From assembly GCA_900552315.1 (NCBI GenBank), contig URZM01000013.1, positions 1 to 22,976 on the forward strand: a DNA stretch of 22,976 bases, written 5' to 3'. The notes beneath the pieces were generated by a model. The model was not told the DNA's origin, did not search any database, and was given only the letters and a program-made list of their open reading frames with translations. Below, piece after piece: positions 22,861 through 22,976 of this stretch (positions are counted from its first letter, which is position 1; every line of letters begins with the position of its first letter). The DNA is from an uncultured Bacteroidales bacterium (GTDB lineage Bacteria > Bacteroidota > Bacteroidia > Bacteroidales > Muribaculaceae). The position numbers were made by a program, and so were the translations under genes.

Positions 22861-22976
22861 ATGAAAGATGTGAAAGAGGCCCTGCTGGGCCGCACCTCCG
22901 TGCGCCGATACGAGCGCGAGGCTATCCCCCAAGAGACGATGGATCTAATCTACGAGGCGGTGGAAAATACGCCCAC
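22861..22976 (+). CDS. Nitroreductase family protein, 5' part only
   Basis: The ATG at 22861 opens a frame running to the right edge (38 full codons). The translated start MKDVKEALLGRTSVRRYER with a following AIPQETMDLIYEAVENTPT matches the N-terminus of FMN-dependent nitroreductases, whose 'R.S.R.y' motif contacts the flavin phosphate. The rest of the gene is outside the window, so its subfamily and length cannot be judged. It sits 70 bases after the preceding terminator, so it has its own promoter, but no clean Bacteroidota -7/-33 pair is visible upstream. Confidence 0.88.
   Translation, partial: MKDVKEALLGRTSVRRYEREAIPQETMDLIYEAVENTP

Overview
The window reads as a GC-rich chromosome segment of a Bacteroidales bacterium. 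Muribaculaceae is my best guess, but the family is not settled by what is visible. Three large secreted proteins look like type IX secretion (T9SS) cargo, and two of them show the C-terminal sorting domain. A meso-diaminopimelate dehydrogenase, an RND pump followed by a PG0541-family protein, and Bacteroidota-type promoter cores (TAnnTTTG, in five places exactly TAACTTTG) point the same way. I see no mobile element, CRISPR array, rRNA or tRNA. There are 17 coding regions, two of them cut by the window edges. No gene-free stretch exceeds about 290 bases.

Left part (1-7200, minus strand): a very large modular surface protein that runs off the left edge, a beta-propeller-like T9SS cargo protein, a membrane-anchored TPR/AraC-type regulator, and a RseC-like redox membrane protein. 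All four point leftward. The regulator and the RseC-like gene are 41 bp apart and probably share the promoter at 7193-7223.

Middle part (7300-13300): an AspT/YidE-type transporter (minus); the lysine/peptidoglycan gene ddh (plus), ending at a strong hairpin shared with a convergent four-gene minus-strand operon; and that operon itself, which encodes a GYF-CD225 membrane protein, a DUF2752 membrane protein, a lipoprotein of unknown function and a thioredoxin-fold exported protein. Three genes of this operon overlap and the fourth follows after 10 bp. I regard it as the best candidate for an undescribed envelope system.

Right part (13300-22976, plus strand): a complete tripartite efflux operon (TolC, membrane-fusion protein, RND permease) whose permease gene overlaps a PG0541-family P-II-like gene, which in turn overlaps a ProXp/YbaK-type aminoacyl-tRNA deacylase gene. 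After a perfect 19-bp hairpin comes an 862-residue T9SS cargo protein with a recent tandem duplication, then a strong terminator, then the start of a nitroreductase gene.
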